NCBI GenBank assembly: GCA_009914555.1 | Contig: WNDY01000045.1 | Span: 1 to 34,732 of the forward strand | Direction: 5' to 3' | Length of the DNA stretch: 34,732 nucleotides | DNA from: Xylophilus sp. | Lineage (GTDB): Bacteria; Pseudomonadota; Gammaproteobacteria; Burkholderiales; Burkholderiaceae_C | Shown here: one piece after another, positions 7,620 to 16,199 of the stretch | Layout of the letters: each line of letters opens with the position of its first letter | How positions within the stretch are numbered: the first letter of the stretch is position 1 | Notes under the pieces: model-generated | What the model saw: only the letters and a program-made list of their open reading frames with translations | Database searches by the model: none | What the model was told of the DNA's origin: nothing | Translations under genes and position numbers: made by a program

Positions 7620-8741
7620 ATGACCCGCCTCGCCCGCCTTCTCTCTCCGCCCCTGCTGGCTCTTGCCGCGCTGCTGGCCGCCGTGCCCGCGCAGGCGCTG
7701 CGCATCAAGGAGGTGGCCGCGGTGCAGGGCGTGCGCAGCAACCAGCTGACCGGCTACGGCCTGGTCGTGGGTCTCGACGGCACCGGCGACCAGACCACGC
7801 AGATGCCCTACACCACGCAGAGCCTGGCCAACTACCTGGAGCAGATGGGTGTGAAGCTGCCCGCGAGCGTCACCACCTCGCCGCAGCTCAAGAACGTGGC
7901 CGCGGTGATCGTGACGGCCGAGCTGCCGGCCTTCGCGCAGCCGGGCCAGGCGATCGACGTGGTGGTGTCCTCCACCGGCAACGCCAAGTCGCTCAAGGGC
8001 GGCACACTGGTCGCCACGCCGCTGCGCGGCGCCGACGGCGAGATCTACGCGCTGGCCCAGGGCAACCTCGTGGTCGGGGGCGCCGGCGCCTCCGCCGGCG
8101 GCAGCAAGGTGCAGATCAACCATCTGAGCGCCGGCCGCGTGCCCGGCGGCGCCCAGGTCGAGCGCGCGGTACCCACGCCGCTGCAGGAAGGCAGCACCAT
8201 CAGCCTGGGCCTCAACGCGACCGACTTCCAGACCGCGCGCCGCGTGGCCCAGGCGATCAACCGCGCCCAGGGCGCCAACCGTGCGCGCGCGCTCGACGGC
8301 CGCACGGTGGAGGTGCAGGCGCCCACCGAACCCGACGCCCGCGTGACGTTCATCGCCGAGCTGGAGGAACTCCCGCTGGAGCAGAGCGCGCCCTCGGCCA
8401 AGGTGGTGATCAACGCGCGCACCGGCTCCATTGTGCTCAATCAGGCCGTCACGCTCGGCCCCTGCGCGGTCGCGCACGGCAACCTGTCGATCAGCATCAG
8501 TTCCACGCCGGTCATCAGCCAGCCCGGGCCGCTGTCGCAGGGCCAGACCGTGGTGGCGCAGAAGAGCAATATCCAGATCAAGCAGGACCCGGGCATCCTC
8601 ATGCAGATGCCGGCCTCGCCGCAGCTGGTCGACGTGGTGCGCGCGCTCAACGCGCTCGGCGCCACGCCGCAGGACCTGCTCGCGATCCTGCAGGCGATCA
8701 AGGCCGCCGGCGCGCTCAACGCCGAGCTCGAAGTGATCTGA
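7620..8741 (+). CDS. flgI: Flagellar P-ring protein FlgI
   Basis: 373 residues. A Sec signal peptide (LLALAALLAAVPAQA) is followed by the mature start LRIKEVAAVQGVRSNQLTGY and GLVVGLDGTGDQT. Further family blocks are NYLEQMGVKLPASVTTSPQL, KNVAAVIVTAELPAFAQPGQ, DARVTFIAELEELPLEQSAP and the end LLAILQAIKAAGALNAELEV. It forms the peptidoglycan-associated ring. It is made 20 bases after flgH and needs FlgA (1513-2235) as periplasmic chaperone. Confidence 0.97.
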   Translation: MTRLARLLSPPLLALAALLAAVPAQALRIKEVAAVQGVRSNQLTGYGLVVGLDGTGDQTTQMPYTTQSLANYLEQMGVKLPASVTTSPQLKNVAAVIVTAELPAFAQPGQAIDVVVSSTGNAKSLKGGTLVATPLRGADGEIYALAQGNLVVGGAGASAGGSKVQINHLSAGRVPGGAQVERAVPTPLQEGSTISLGLNATDFQTARRVAQAINRAQGANRARALDGRTVEVQAPTEPDARVTFIAELEELPLEQSAPSAKVVINARTGSIVLNQAVTLGPCAVAHGNLSISISSTPVISQPGPLSQGQTVVAQKSNIQIKQDPGILMQMPASPQLVDVVRALNALGATPQDLLAILQAIKAAGALNAELEVI

Positions 8742-8764
8742 CGCGCGACAGGAGAACCCGCACC

Positions 8765-9742
8765 ATGGCATTCGGCTCCACGACCTCCGCGCTCGCGGTG
8801 CAGCAGTCGACGTCCAACGCCCTCGCCGCGGACACGCGCTCGCTCAATGCGCTGAAGTACGCCGCCTCGCAGAACGACCCGGCCGCGGTGAAGACCGCCG
8901 CCAAGGAGTTCGAGTCGCTCTTCATGCGCGAGGTGATGAAGAGCATGCGCGAGGCCACGATGAAGTCCGGCATGTTCGAGAGCGCGCAGGAAAACCTGGG
9001 CAACGACATGCTCGACCAGCAGTTCGCCGTGAAGATGTCGGGCCAGAGCGGCGGCCTGTCGGACCTGATCGCCAGGCAGCTCATGCGCCAGATGGGCCAG
9101 GACGCCAGCGGCGACGCGGCCGAGGGCATGACCTCCACGGTGAGCCTGGGCGCGCTGCGCTCCTTGCCGGCGGCATCCACCGCCCAGGCCGGCCGCAGCG
9201 CGGCGCCGGCTAACGTCAAGACCACCGCTTCGCAGGCCGACTTCGTGCAGCGCCATGCCGACGCGGCCGCGCGGGTGCAGGCCGACAGCGGCCTGCCCGC
9301 GGCCTTCATGCTCGGCCAGGCCGGCCACGAGACCGGCTGGGGCAGGAGCGAGATCAAGAACCGCGACGGCAGCCCGTCGTACAACCTGTTCGGCATCAAG
9401 GCCGGCGCCGGCTGGACCGGCAAGGTGGCAACCGTCACCACCACCGAATACGTCGGCGGCGTGCCGCGCAAGGTGACCGCGAAGTTCCGCGCCTACGACT
9501 CCTACGAGGACTCGTTCCGCGACTACGCCAACATGATCACCAGCAGCCCGCGCTACGCCCACGCGCGCGCGCAGACCGGCTCGGCCACGGCCTATGCCTC
9601 GGCGCTGAAAAAGGCCGGCTATGCGACCGACCCGGCCTATGCCGCCAAGCTCGGCCGCGCGATCCACAGCGCCGCCGCAGTGGCGCAGGATCTTTCTGCC
9701 AGCCGCAGCGCCCAGCGCCTGCAGGCCAGCCCAAGCGCATGA
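8765..9742 (+). CDS. flgJ: Two-domain FlgJ: rod cap and peptidoglycan hydrolase
   Basis: 325 residues. The N-terminal rod-cap domain (about 35-110) has AAKEFESLFMREVMKSMREA and GNDMLDQQFAVKMSGQSGGL. A linker of about 45 residues leads to the C-terminal glucosaminidase domain (about 155-310) with LPAAFMLGQAGHETGWGRSE. The Glu of HETGWG (residue 189) is the expected catalytic acid. YNLFGIKAGAGWTGK and AKFRAYDSYEDSFRDYANMI are also seen. It digests murein so that the rod can pass. The fused form is typical of beta- and gammaproteobacteria. It is followed by a 175-base gap with a palindromic repeat. Confidence 0.96.
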   Translation: MAFGSTTSALAVQQSTSNALAADTRSLNALKYAASQNDPAAVKTAAKEFESLFMREVMKSMREATMKSGMFESAQENLGNDMLDQQFAVKMSGQSGGLSDLIARQLMRQMGQDASGDAAEGMTSTVSLGALRSLPAASTAQAGRSAAPANVKTTASQADFVQRHADAAARVQADSGLPAAFMLGQAGHETGWGRSEIKNRDGSPSYNLFGIKAGAGWTGKVATVTTTEYVGGVPRKVTAKFRAYDSYEDSFRDYANMITSSPRYAHARAQTGSATAYASALKKAGYATDPAYAAKLGRAIHSAAAVAQDLSASRSAQRLQASPSA

Positions 9743-9768
9743 CCATTCCCCCGAGCAACTCCGTTGCT

Positions 9769-9840
9769 CCCCCCTTCTCTCGCTTCGCGGGAAGGGGGGC
9801 GACGCCAGCGCGGCGGGGCCGCCCCTGCGCGGCGCCTGCT
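9769..9840. repeat. Palindromic repeat in the flgJ-flgK gap
   Basis: CCCCCCTTC (9769-9777) and GAAGGGGGG (9791-9799) form a perfect 9-bp stem, and the loop contains a small CGC-TTC-GCG stem. A second GC-rich dyad (GGCGG/CCGCC around 9811-9822) follows. This nested design resembles the REP-type intergenic elements common in Burkholderiales rather than a single terminator, since no T-run follows. It could still attenuate transcription between flgJ and flgK or shield the upstream mRNA. Confidence 0.5.
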
Positions 9841-9917
9841 GGCCTCGGCCGCAGCGAGGCATGCGTTGCGCGCGATGGGCAGCGCACAGGAGAGAAAAGA
9901 GAGAGGAGAACCCACCG

Positions 9918-11843
9918 ATGAGCAGCCTGCTCAACGTCGCGGCCCGGGCGCTGATGGCCAACCAGGCCGTGCTCAACACCGTCGGCCACAACATCGCCAA
10001 CGTCAACACGCCGGGCTACTCGCGGCAGACGACGGTGCTGTCGCCGGTGGCCGGGCAGTTCTCCGGCGGCGGCTACATCGGCAAGGGCGTCGAGCTGGTC
10101 ACGGTGCAGCGCAACTACAGCGAGTTTCTGACCAAGCAGTCGGCGCTGGCCAAGTCCACCGCCGCACTCGACGCGGCCCGCTCGCAGCGGCTGTCGCAGC
10201 TGCAGGACGTGTTCCCGAGCGGCACCGACGGCCTGGGCTCCGCGATCACCGACATGCTCAACGCGTTCTCCGACGTGGTGAGCGCGCCCACCGACCTGAC
10301 CGCGCGCAGCGTGGTGCTCACCCGCGCCGACGAGCTGACCGCGCGCTTGCGCCAGGCGTCGCAGCAGCTGGGCGACTTGAAGAGCGGGGTCTCGCAGGAG
10401 CTGCAGAACTCGGTGACCTCGGCCAACAGCATCATCGGCCGCATCGCCGCGGTCAACGACCAGATCGCCCGCGCCACCGGCAACGGCCAGACGCCCAACG
10501 ACCTGCTCGACCAGCGCGACCAGCTCGTCTCGCAGCTCAATCAGTACGCCCAGACCTCCACCGTGGCGGCCAGCGACGGCACCCTGAGCGTCTTCGTCGG
10601 CAACCAGGCGGTGGTGCTGGGCACGACGACCGCGCAGCTCGCGCTGAAAACCGACGACTACGGCGAACTCAAGCTCATGGCCGACCGCGACGGCGTGGAG
10701 ACCTCGATCGACGAGTTTCACCTGGCAGGCGGCGAGATCGCGGGCAACCTTCGCTTCTACAACAAGGACCTGACCGAAGGCGCCAACCTGCTGGGCCGCT
10801 TGGCGCTGTCGCTGGCGACCACGGTCAACGCGCAGCACCAGGTGGGCGTGGATTTCAACGGCAACGCCGGCGGCAACTTCTTTACGCCCATCACCATCCC
10901 CGACGCGCGCGCGGCCAGCTTCAACACCGGCACGGCCACCGTGTCGGCCACGGTCGGCGACGCCAGCCAGCTCGAAGCGTCGAACTACCAGATCCTGTTC
11001 ACCTCGGCCACCGGCGGCAGCATCACCCGGCTGTCCGACGGCGTGGCCGAGAACTTCACCGTCTCCGGCACGCCGCCGACGATCCAGACGGCCTCCGGCA
11101 CGGGCCTGACCCTCACCGTCAGCGGCACGCCCAACGCGGGCGACGCCTACGTGCTGGAGCCCTACGCCACGGCCGCGTCGCAGATGCAGATGGCGTTCTC
11201 CTCGCCGCGCGAGCTGGCCGTGGCCAACCCGGTGGAAGCGTCGATCGCCTCCACCAACACCGGCTCGCTGGCGGTGACCAGCCTGCAGGCCACGCCCGCG
11301 CTGGGCGCCAACGCCACCACCACCGGCTACGCGGCCACCCTGACCTTCGCGGCCGGGCCGCCGGCGACCTACACGGTCACGGGCTCCGGCACTCCCGCCA
11401 GCGGCACCACCGCCAGCTACGTTCCCGGCCAGACCATTTCCATCGACGGCTGGGAGCTGAAGCTCACCGGCTCGCCGCAGGACGGCGACACGATCCAGGT
11501 CGGCAAGGCCACCTCCGACTTCTCCCAGCGCAACGCCGGCAATGCCAGCGCGCTCATGAACCGGCGCGACAAGACGCTGTTCGACGGCGGCTCGCTGTCC
11601 GACGGCTATGCGAGCCTGATCGCGCAGATCGGCGTGCGCACCCAGGCCGCGCAGTACGCCTCCAGCGTGTCCGACCAGATCGCCGCCAGCACCGAGAGCG
11701 ACCGCACCGCCGTCTCCGGCGTCAACCTCGACGAGGAGGCCGCGCGGCTGCTGCAGTTCCAGCAGGCCTACCAGGCCTGCTCGAAGATGGTTCAGATCGC
11801 CAACGGCATCTTCGACAGCCTGATCGCCAACATGGGCCGCTGA
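9918..11843 (+). CDS. flgK: Flagellar hook-associated protein 1 FlgK
   Basis: 641 residues. Start MSSLLNVAARALMANQAVLN, then TVGHNIANVNTPGYSRQT. FlgK blocks follow: GGGYIGKGVELVTVQRNYSE, DGLGSAITDMLNAFSDVVSA and VNDQIARATGNGQTPNDLLD. The C-terminal coiled coil is AVSGVNLDEEAARLLQFQQA, then YQACSKMVQIANGIFDSL. It is longer than the E. coli protein (547) because of extra Thr/Ala-rich repeats in the exposed D2/D3 part (about residues 320-510). It joins hook to filament with FlgL and is chaperoned by FlgN. The start at 9918 has AGGAGAA 7 bases upstream; the frame is open before it but does not look like FlgK. Confidence 0.95.
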   Translation: MSSLLNVAARALMANQAVLNTVGHNIANVNTPGYSRQTTVLSPVAGQFSGGGYIGKGVELVTVQRNYSEFLTKQSALAKSTAALDAARSQRLSQLQDVFPSGTDGLGSAITDMLNAFSDVVSAPTDLTARSVVLTRADELTARLRQASQQLGDLKSGVSQELQNSVTSANSIIGRIAAVNDQIARATGNGQTPNDLLDQRDQLVSQLNQYAQTSTVAASDGTLSVFVGNQAVVLGTTTAQLALKTDDYGELKLMADRDGVETSIDEFHLAGGEIAGNLRFYNKDLTEGANLLGRLALSLATTVNAQHQVGVDFNGNAGGNFFTPITIPDARAASFNTGTATVSATVGDASQLEASNYQILFTSATGGSITRLSDGVAENFTVSGTPPTIQTASGTGLTLTVSGTPNAGDAYVLEPYATAASQMQMAFSSPRELAVANPVEASIASTNTGSLAVTSLQATPALGANATTTGYAATLTFAAGPPATYTVTGSGTPASGTTASYVPGQTISIDGWELKLTGSPQDGDTIQVGKATSDFSQRNAGNASALMNRRDKTLFDGGSLSDGYASLIAQIGVRTQAAQYASSVSDQIAASTESDRTAVSGVNLDEEAARLLQFQQAYQACSKMVQIANGIFDSLIANMGR

Positions 11844-11856
11844 CCGCGATGCGCAG

Positions 11857-11920
11857 GTATACCCTACCCTGTGGTGCTCCACAGCGCTTAATTTTCAGTT
11901 ATTTCAGAACTATACCCCCA
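11857..11920 (+). other. flgK-flgL spacer: hairpin flanked by ATACCC motifs
   Basis: The 103-base spacer contains GTATACCCTACCC, then CTGTGG-TGCT-CCACAG (11869-11884; a perfect 6-bp stem with a tetraloop). An unusually AT-rich stretch with TTAATTTT follows, then CTATACCCCCAACCCC. The hairpin plus short T-run resembles a weak intrinsic terminator. Its position between the two hook-filament junction genes suggests partial read-through or an mRNA processing site. This is inference from sequence only. flgL has its own AGGAGGAG ribosome-binding site at 11934-11941. Confidence 0.45.
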
Positions 11921-11946
11921 ACCCCATCGCATCAGGAGGAGCAGTC

Positions 11947-13191
11947 ATGGCCGCCAACTACACCCGTGTGGGCTCATACAACGCGCTGGACAACACCATC
12001 CGCAACCTGACGGCGCGCTATGCCTCGCTGACCCAGCTGCAGGAGAACCTGACCTCCGGCAAGCGCGTGCTGCGCCCGAGCGACGACCCGACCGCCGCTG
12101 CCCAGGCCGAGCGCGCCATCACCCGCATCGCCCGGGTGCAGGCCGACCAGCGCGCGCTCGACAACCAGCGCAACACCATGGCGCTGACCGAATCCACGCT
12201 CAAGAACTCGGTCGACCTGCTGCAGGACGCCCGCGAACTCGTGGTGCAGGCCGGCGGCGCCGGGCTCACCGCCGACAACCGCGCCACCATCGCCAACCAG
12301 ATCAAGGCCATCTCCGAGCAGCTGCTGGGTTTGGCCAACACCCAGGACACCAACGGCCTGCCGGTCTTCAGCGGCCTGGGCAGCGCCGGGACGCCCTTCG
12401 CGTCCACCGGCAACGCCGCGCCCGACGACTACACCTACCAGGGGCTGGCCGGACAGTCGGCCAGCGGCGAGGTCTGGATCCCGCAGACCCTCGACGGCGA
12501 CCTGGCCTGGAACTTCCACCCGCAGCGCGACGGCGTGTTCGACGCCAGGCTCACGCTGGCCGACCCGACCCTCCCGCTGGCCGACGGCGAGAAGCCGCTG
12601 GCCACCACGCCGGTCGCCATCACCGGCTCGCCCGTGGCGACCGGCGACAGCTACCGGCTGAGCTTCGCGGTGGACGCCACCACCGGCGCCAAGACCTACC
12701 AGATCGTCGACACCACCACCAACACGCCGGTCACCGCCACGCCGCAGCCCTACGTGGACGGCCAGGAGATCACCTTCGACGGCCTGAAGATCACCGCCAC
12801 CGGCACACCGCACGACGGCGACACGGTGGACATCACGCCGCAGAAGAACGTCTTCAGCGTGCTCGACAACGCGGTGGACCGCATCCGCAACGCCACCGAC
12901 AGCAACGCCGCCGCGCAGGCCGTGGCGCAGGCGCTGGGCCAGATCGACTCGGCGCTCAAGAACCTCAACACCTCGCGCAGCTACGCCGGCGAACTGCTCA
13001 ACCGCGCCGACCGCATCAGCGGCCGGCAGGAGACCCGCTCCACCCAGCTCGAAGCCGACCGCTCGCGCGCCGAGGACCTGGACATGATCCAGGGCATCTC
13101 CGACCAGCAGAACCAGCAGACCGCCTACCAGGCCGCGCTGGGCACCTACGCGCAGGTGCAGAAGCTCTCGCTCTTCAACTACATCTCATGA
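11947..13191 (+). CDS. flgL: Flagellar hook-associated protein 3 FlgL
   Basis: 414 residues. The N-terminal flagellin-like coiled coil has LTARYASLTQLQENLTSGKR, then VLRPSDDPTAAAQAERAITR. The central domain has the hook-associated block GLPVFSGLG. The C-terminal helix has LNRADRISGRQETRSTQLEA, then DRSRAEDLDMIQGISDQQNQ, and ends KLSLFNYIS. It forms the second junction layer between hook and filament. The strong AGGAGGAG ribosome-binding site fixes the start. It is the last structural flagellar gene here, and an EAL-HDOD protein follows 42 bases later. Confidence 0.95.
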   Translation: MAANYTRVGSYNALDNTIRNLTARYASLTQLQENLTSGKRVLRPSDDPTAAAQAERAITRIARVQADQRALDNQRNTMALTESTLKNSVDLLQDARELVVQAGGAGLTADNRATIANQIKAISEQLLGLANTQDTNGLPVFSGLGSAGTPFASTGNAAPDDYTYQGLAGQSASGEVWIPQTLDGDLAWNFHPQRDGVFDARLTLADPTLPLADGEKPLATTPVAITGSPVATGDSYRLSFAVDATTGAKTYQIVDTTTNTPVTATPQPYVDGQEITFDGLKITATGTPHDGDTVDITPQKNVFSVLDNAVDRIRNATDSNAAAQAVAQALGQIDSALKNLNTSRSYAGELLNRADRISGRQETRSTQLEADRSRAEDLDMIQGISDQQNQQTAYQAALGTYAQVQKLSLFNYIS

Positions 13192-13233
13192 CCGTTTCTG
13201 CGCTAGCCTAGGCGGACTTGGAGACACGCAGCA

Positions 13234-14451
13234 ATGGTCCAATCCGTCCTCGGCAGCCTCACGCTCGGCTACCGCCCCCTGTGGAACCGCAACCGGGCGC
13301 TGGCCGGCGTGCAGCTCTTCGTCTGCAACGACGGCGAGGCGCCGGTCGATGCGCCGCACCTGCTGCGCACGCTGCACGAAACCTGGGGCCCGTCGTCGCC
13401 CCAGCTGCTGCTGTCGCTGCAGACCCACCAGCTGCTGCACGATCTGCTGGCCCATGCCGCCGGCGGCGAAGGCCAACCCTGGATCGAGGTGCCGGGCGAA
13501 TGGCTCGATACCGACCCCGGCCTGCGGGCCCGCGTGCAGGCCGCCCATGCGCGCGGCGCCGCGCTGGTCTGGCGCGGCGGCGCCGACCGCCTGCCCGATG
13601 CGCCGTCGGCCGGCTTCTTCCGCCGCAGCCTCGTCACCCTGCCGCCCGAATACGCCGTCACCGCGCTGCAGGCCGAGAGCGCCGGCATGCATGACCAGAG
13701 CCCGGTGCAGCCGGGCTGGATCTGCGAAGGCATCGAAAACCGCGCCCTGCTCGACCACGCGCTCGACCGCCGCCAGGCCTGGGGCACGGCCGGCTGGCCG
13801 GCCGAGGACGTGCTGCACACCCTGCGCCACGACCAGCCCCAGCCGCTGCACTCCACGCTGCTGCGCCTGCTCAAGGTCATCGACGCCGACGAGTCGCTCG
13901 AATCCTTCGAGCAGATCCTCAGCGAAGACCCGCTGCTGGCGTACCGCTTCATGGTCTTCACCAACTCGGCCGCCCTGGGCCTGCGCACCGGCATCGACTC
14001 GCTGCGCCGCGGCCTGATGATGATGGGCTACGGCGCGCTCGCGCGCTGGCTCACCGACCAGCTGCCCAGCGCCACCACCGAGCCCGACGTGCTGCCGATC
14101 CGCGGCGCCATGGTCATCCGCGCGCGCCTGACCGAGCAGCTCATCGACGCCGGCATCGAGGCCGACCTGCGCCGCGAGGTCTACCTCTGCGGCCTGTTCT
14201 CGCAGCTCGACGGCATCCTGCGCGAGCCGCTGGGCACCATCCTCAAGCGCCTGCCGCTGTCCGAGCGCATCTACGCGGCCACCGTCACCCGCACCGGCCC
14301 CTACGCGCCGAGCCTGGACGTGGCCTGCGCCCTGGAGACCGGCGACGCCGCGGCCGTGCGCCAGTTGCGCAAGACCCACGACCTCGGCGCCGAAGAGGTC
14401 AACCGCGTGCTGCTGCGGGTGCTGCGCGACCTGGACGCGGCACGGCCGTAG
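13234..14451 (+). CDS. Degenerate EAL plus HDOD signalling protein (YuxH/CdgJ type)
   Basis: 405 residues in two parts. The first (about 1-185) resembles an EAL fold that has lost its catalytic signature: SLTLGYRPLWNRNRALAGVQ, VQAAHARGAALVWRGGADR and PEYAVTALQ are seen, without E-A-L or the metal-binding acidic residues. The second (about 195-385) is an HDOD domain: LHSTLLRLLKVIDADESLES, FEQILSEDPLLAYRFMVFTN, RRGLMMMGYGALARWL and REVYLCGLFSQLDGIL. Proteins of this architecture are signal-transduction scaffolds without phosphodiesterase activity; CdgJ of Vibrio affects motility. Its place right after flgL suggests a role in motility control, which is inference. GGAGACACGCAGCA precedes the ATG. 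Confidence 0.75.
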   Translation: MVQSVLGSLTLGYRPLWNRNRALAGVQLFVCNDGEAPVDAPHLLRTLHETWGPSSPQLLLSLQTHQLLHDLLAHAAGGEGQPWIEVPGEWLDTDPGLRARVQAAHARGAALVWRGGADRLPDAPSAGFFRRSLVTLPPEYAVTALQAESAGMHDQSPVQPGWICEGIENRALLDHALDRRQAWGTAGWPAEDVLHTLRHDQPQPLHSTLLRLLKVIDADESLESFEQILSEDPLLAYRFMVFTNSAALGLRTGIDSLRRGLMMMGYGALARWLTDQLPSATTEPDVLPIRGAMVIRARLTEQLIDAGIEADLRREVYLCGLFSQLDGILREPLGTILKRLPLSERIYAATVTRTGPYAPSLDVACALETGDAAAVRQLRKTHDLGAEEVNRVLLRVLRDLDAARP

Positions 14452-14497
14452 GAGCGGCGCCGCGGCGCGCCGTGGCGCGGCCGCGGCCGGCGCCCTT

Positions 14498-14516
14498 CAT
14501 AATGAGAGACATTTTC
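14498..14516 (+). promoter_or_regulatory. Fur box upstream of fecI
   Basis: CATAATGAGAGACATTTTC matches the 19-bp Fur consensus GATAATGATAATCATTATC at 14 of 19 positions by my alignment. It ends 16 bases before the fecI start codon, in an AT-rich patch within very GC-rich DNA. Fur with ferrous iron would block transcription of the fecI-fecR unit, so the system would be made only under iron limitation. Confidence 0.7.
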
Positions 14517-14532
14517 ATTTGAAGCAGCCGCC

Positions 14533-15045
14533 ATGCCACCGGCCGACCGCAGCGCCTCCGGCGACATCCTCCGTCTCTACACCGACCACCACGCCTGGCT
14601 CGTCGGCTGGCTGCGCCGCCGGCTCGACCGCGGCTGGCTCGCGGCCGACCTGGCGCAGGACACCTTCCTGCACCTCCTGGCCGCACCGGCCCCGGCGATC
14701 CGCGAACCCCGGCCCTTCCTTGCCACCATCGCGCGCCGGCTGCTCGCCAGCCACTACCGGCGCCAGGCGCTGGAGCAGGACTACCTCGACGCCCTCGCCG
14801 CGCTGCCCGCGCCGCTGCAGTCCTCGCCCGAGGAGCGGCTGCTGGCCGTGCGGGCGCTGGCCGCGCTCGACCGCGGGCTGCACAGCCTGCCGGCACGGGC
14901 GCGCGAGGCGTTCCTGCTCGCCCACCTCGACGGGCTGGACTACGCCGGCATCGCCGGGCGGCTCGGCGTGAGCGTGCACGCCGTCAAGAAGTACATCGTG
15001 CGCGCCAACCAGGCCTGCTTCTTCGCCGCCGATCCGACGCCATGA
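14533..15045 (+). CDS. fecI: FecI-family ECF sigma factor (iron starvation)
   Basis: 170 residues. Region 2 (about 10-80) has LYTDHHAWLVGWLRRRLDRG, the ADLAQDTFLHLL core and RPFLATIARRLLASHYRR. Region 4 (about 105-165) has LHSLPARAREAFLLAHLDGL, then DYAGIAGRLGVSVHAVKKYI. The late R-x-x-L-x-R-H/Y segment and V-KKY end are typical of FecI-group factors. It directs RNA polymerase to the receptor gene after a TonB-receptor signal passes through FecR. The stop overlaps the fecR start by 4 bases (ATGA), indicating co-translation. A Fur box lies just upstream. Confidence 0.9.
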   Translation: MPPADRSASGDILRLYTDHHAWLVGWLRRRLDRGWLAADLAQDTFLHLLAAPAPAIREPRPFLATIARRLLASHYRRQALEQDYLDALAALPAPLQSSPEERLLAVRALAALDRGLHSLPARAREAFLLAHLDGLDYAGIAGRLGVSVHAVKKYIVRANQACFFAADPTP

Positions 15046-16022
15046 CGGCAACGCCGCCCATTCCCGAGCGCACCGCGCGCGAGGCCGCCGAATGGCTCGC
15101 CACGCTGATGTCCGGCACTGCCGGCGAAGAGGACACGCGCCGCTGGCGCCTCTGGCGCGCGGCCGACCCAGCACACGAGCGCGCCTGGCAGCGCATCGAG
15201 CACCTGTCGGCCGGGCTGCGCCAGCTCCATCCCGGCGCCGCGCGCCAGGCGCTGGACAACGCGGCGGCCCACCAGGCCGGCCGCCGCCGCGCCCTGCGCG
15301 CCGTGGCCTGGACCGGCATCGCGGGCGGCGCCGGCTGGGCCGGCCTGCGCTCCCCCGCCGGCCGCGGACTGCTGGCCGACCAGCGCACCGCCGCCGGCGA
15401 GCGGCGCGAGGCCACGCTGCCCGACGGCACCCGCCTGCTGCTCGACACCGCCAGCGCCGCGGACGTGCGCTACGGCGGCGCCGAACGCCTGCTCGTGCTG
15501 CGCGCCGGCCGCATCCTCGTCAGCACCGCCCATCCTCAAGGCGAAGCCCGGCCCTTCGTCGTGCAGACCGCCGAGGGCCGCGCGCGCGCCCTGGGCACCC
15601 GCTTCACCGTGCGGCAGGACGAAGGCGCCACCACCGTCGCCGTGGCCGAAGGCGCCGTCGAACTCGCGGCCGCGGGCGGCGGCGCGCCCCGCGTGCTGGG
15701 CGCCGGCCGGACGTCGCGCCTGCTGCCGCGCGGCTTCGACGGGCAGGCCCTGCCGCTCGACGAGGAAGCCGCGCTGGCGTGGACCCGCGGCCAGATCATC
15801 GCCGACGGCATGCGGCTCGACGCCTTCCTCGCCGAACTCGCCCGCTACCGGCCCGGCCTGCTGCAGTGCGACCCGGCCATCGCCGCACTGCGCATCTCCG
15901 GCGTCTTCCCGGTGGCCGACACCGGCGCCGTGCTCGCCACCCTCCCCTTGTCGCTGCCGGTGCAGGTGCGCACCCGCACGCGCTGGTGGCTGCGCGTAGA
16001 GCCGGCCGGCATACCGCTGTAG
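15042..16022 (+). CDS. fecR: FecR-family anti-sigma / sigma regulator
   Basis: 326 residues. The N-terminal cytoplasmic part has the W-rich DUF4880-like segment AAEWLATLMSGTAGEEDTRR, then WRLWRAADPAHERAWQRIE. One membrane-spanning segment lies around residues 85-105 (VAWTGIAGGAGWAGL). The periplasmic FecR domain has ATLPDGTRLLLDTASAADVR, GRILVSTAHP and FVVQTAEGRARALGTRFTVR. The C-terminal STN-like part has LQCDPAIAALRISGVFPVAD. It relays receptor occupancy from periplasm to FecI. The tail ends just before the 177-base gap leading to the receptor gene. Confidence 0.9.
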   Translation: MTATPPIPERTAREAAEWLATLMSGTAGEEDTRRWRLWRAADPAHERAWQRIEHLSAGLRQLHPGAARQALDNAAAHQAGRRRALRAVAWTGIAGGAGWAGLRSPAGRGLLADQRTAAGERREATLPDGTRLLLDTASAADVRYGGAERLLVLRAGRILVSTAHPQGEARPFVVQTAEGRARALGTRFTVRQDEGATTVAVAEGAVELAAAGGGAPRVLGAGRTSRLLPRGFDGQALPLDEEAALAWTRGQIIADGMRLDAFLAELARYRPGLLQCDPAIAALRISGVFPVADTGAVLATLPLSLPVQVRTRTRWWLRVEPAGIPL

Positions 16023-16097
16023 AAACCCATACTCCCCCGCATACTAGCCCACAACCAGCTGTACATGCCTTCCTGAAGCACATACCCATCTATACGA
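16009..16097 (+). repeat. ATAC(C/T) motif cluster between fecR and the receptor gene
   Basis: GCATACC at the fecR stop is followed by CCATACTCCCCC, GCATACTAGCCC, CATGCC and CATACCC, then CTATACG, at intervals of about 12-24 bases. The stretch is C-rich and almost without G, which on RNA would suit a Rho-binding (rut) site. It could therefore limit read-through from fecIR into the receptor gene. Alternatively it is one copy of a genome-wide interspersed motif. A weak Fur-like half site (ATTCTCAT, 16131-16138) lies further downstream; I do not call it as a box. Confidence 0.4.
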
Positions 16098-16199
16098 AAA
16101 ATCCGGTCACAAAGCGTACCCGATTCCCATTCTCATGCGACCTCCCTGGCGAGCGCTTCGTCTCGACCGCAACAGCCGTTGCACGCCAAGGATCCTCCC

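Noticed and set aside
9537..11882. A 781-codon open frame on the minus strand across flgK
   Set aside because: Shadow frame of a strongly conserved flagellar gene in GC-rich DNA; its translation is Arg/Gly/Val-rich without any recognised domain.
16124..16138. Second Fur box before the TonB receptor
   Set aside because: Only the half site ATTCTCAT fits; overall about 11 of 19 positions at best, so not called.
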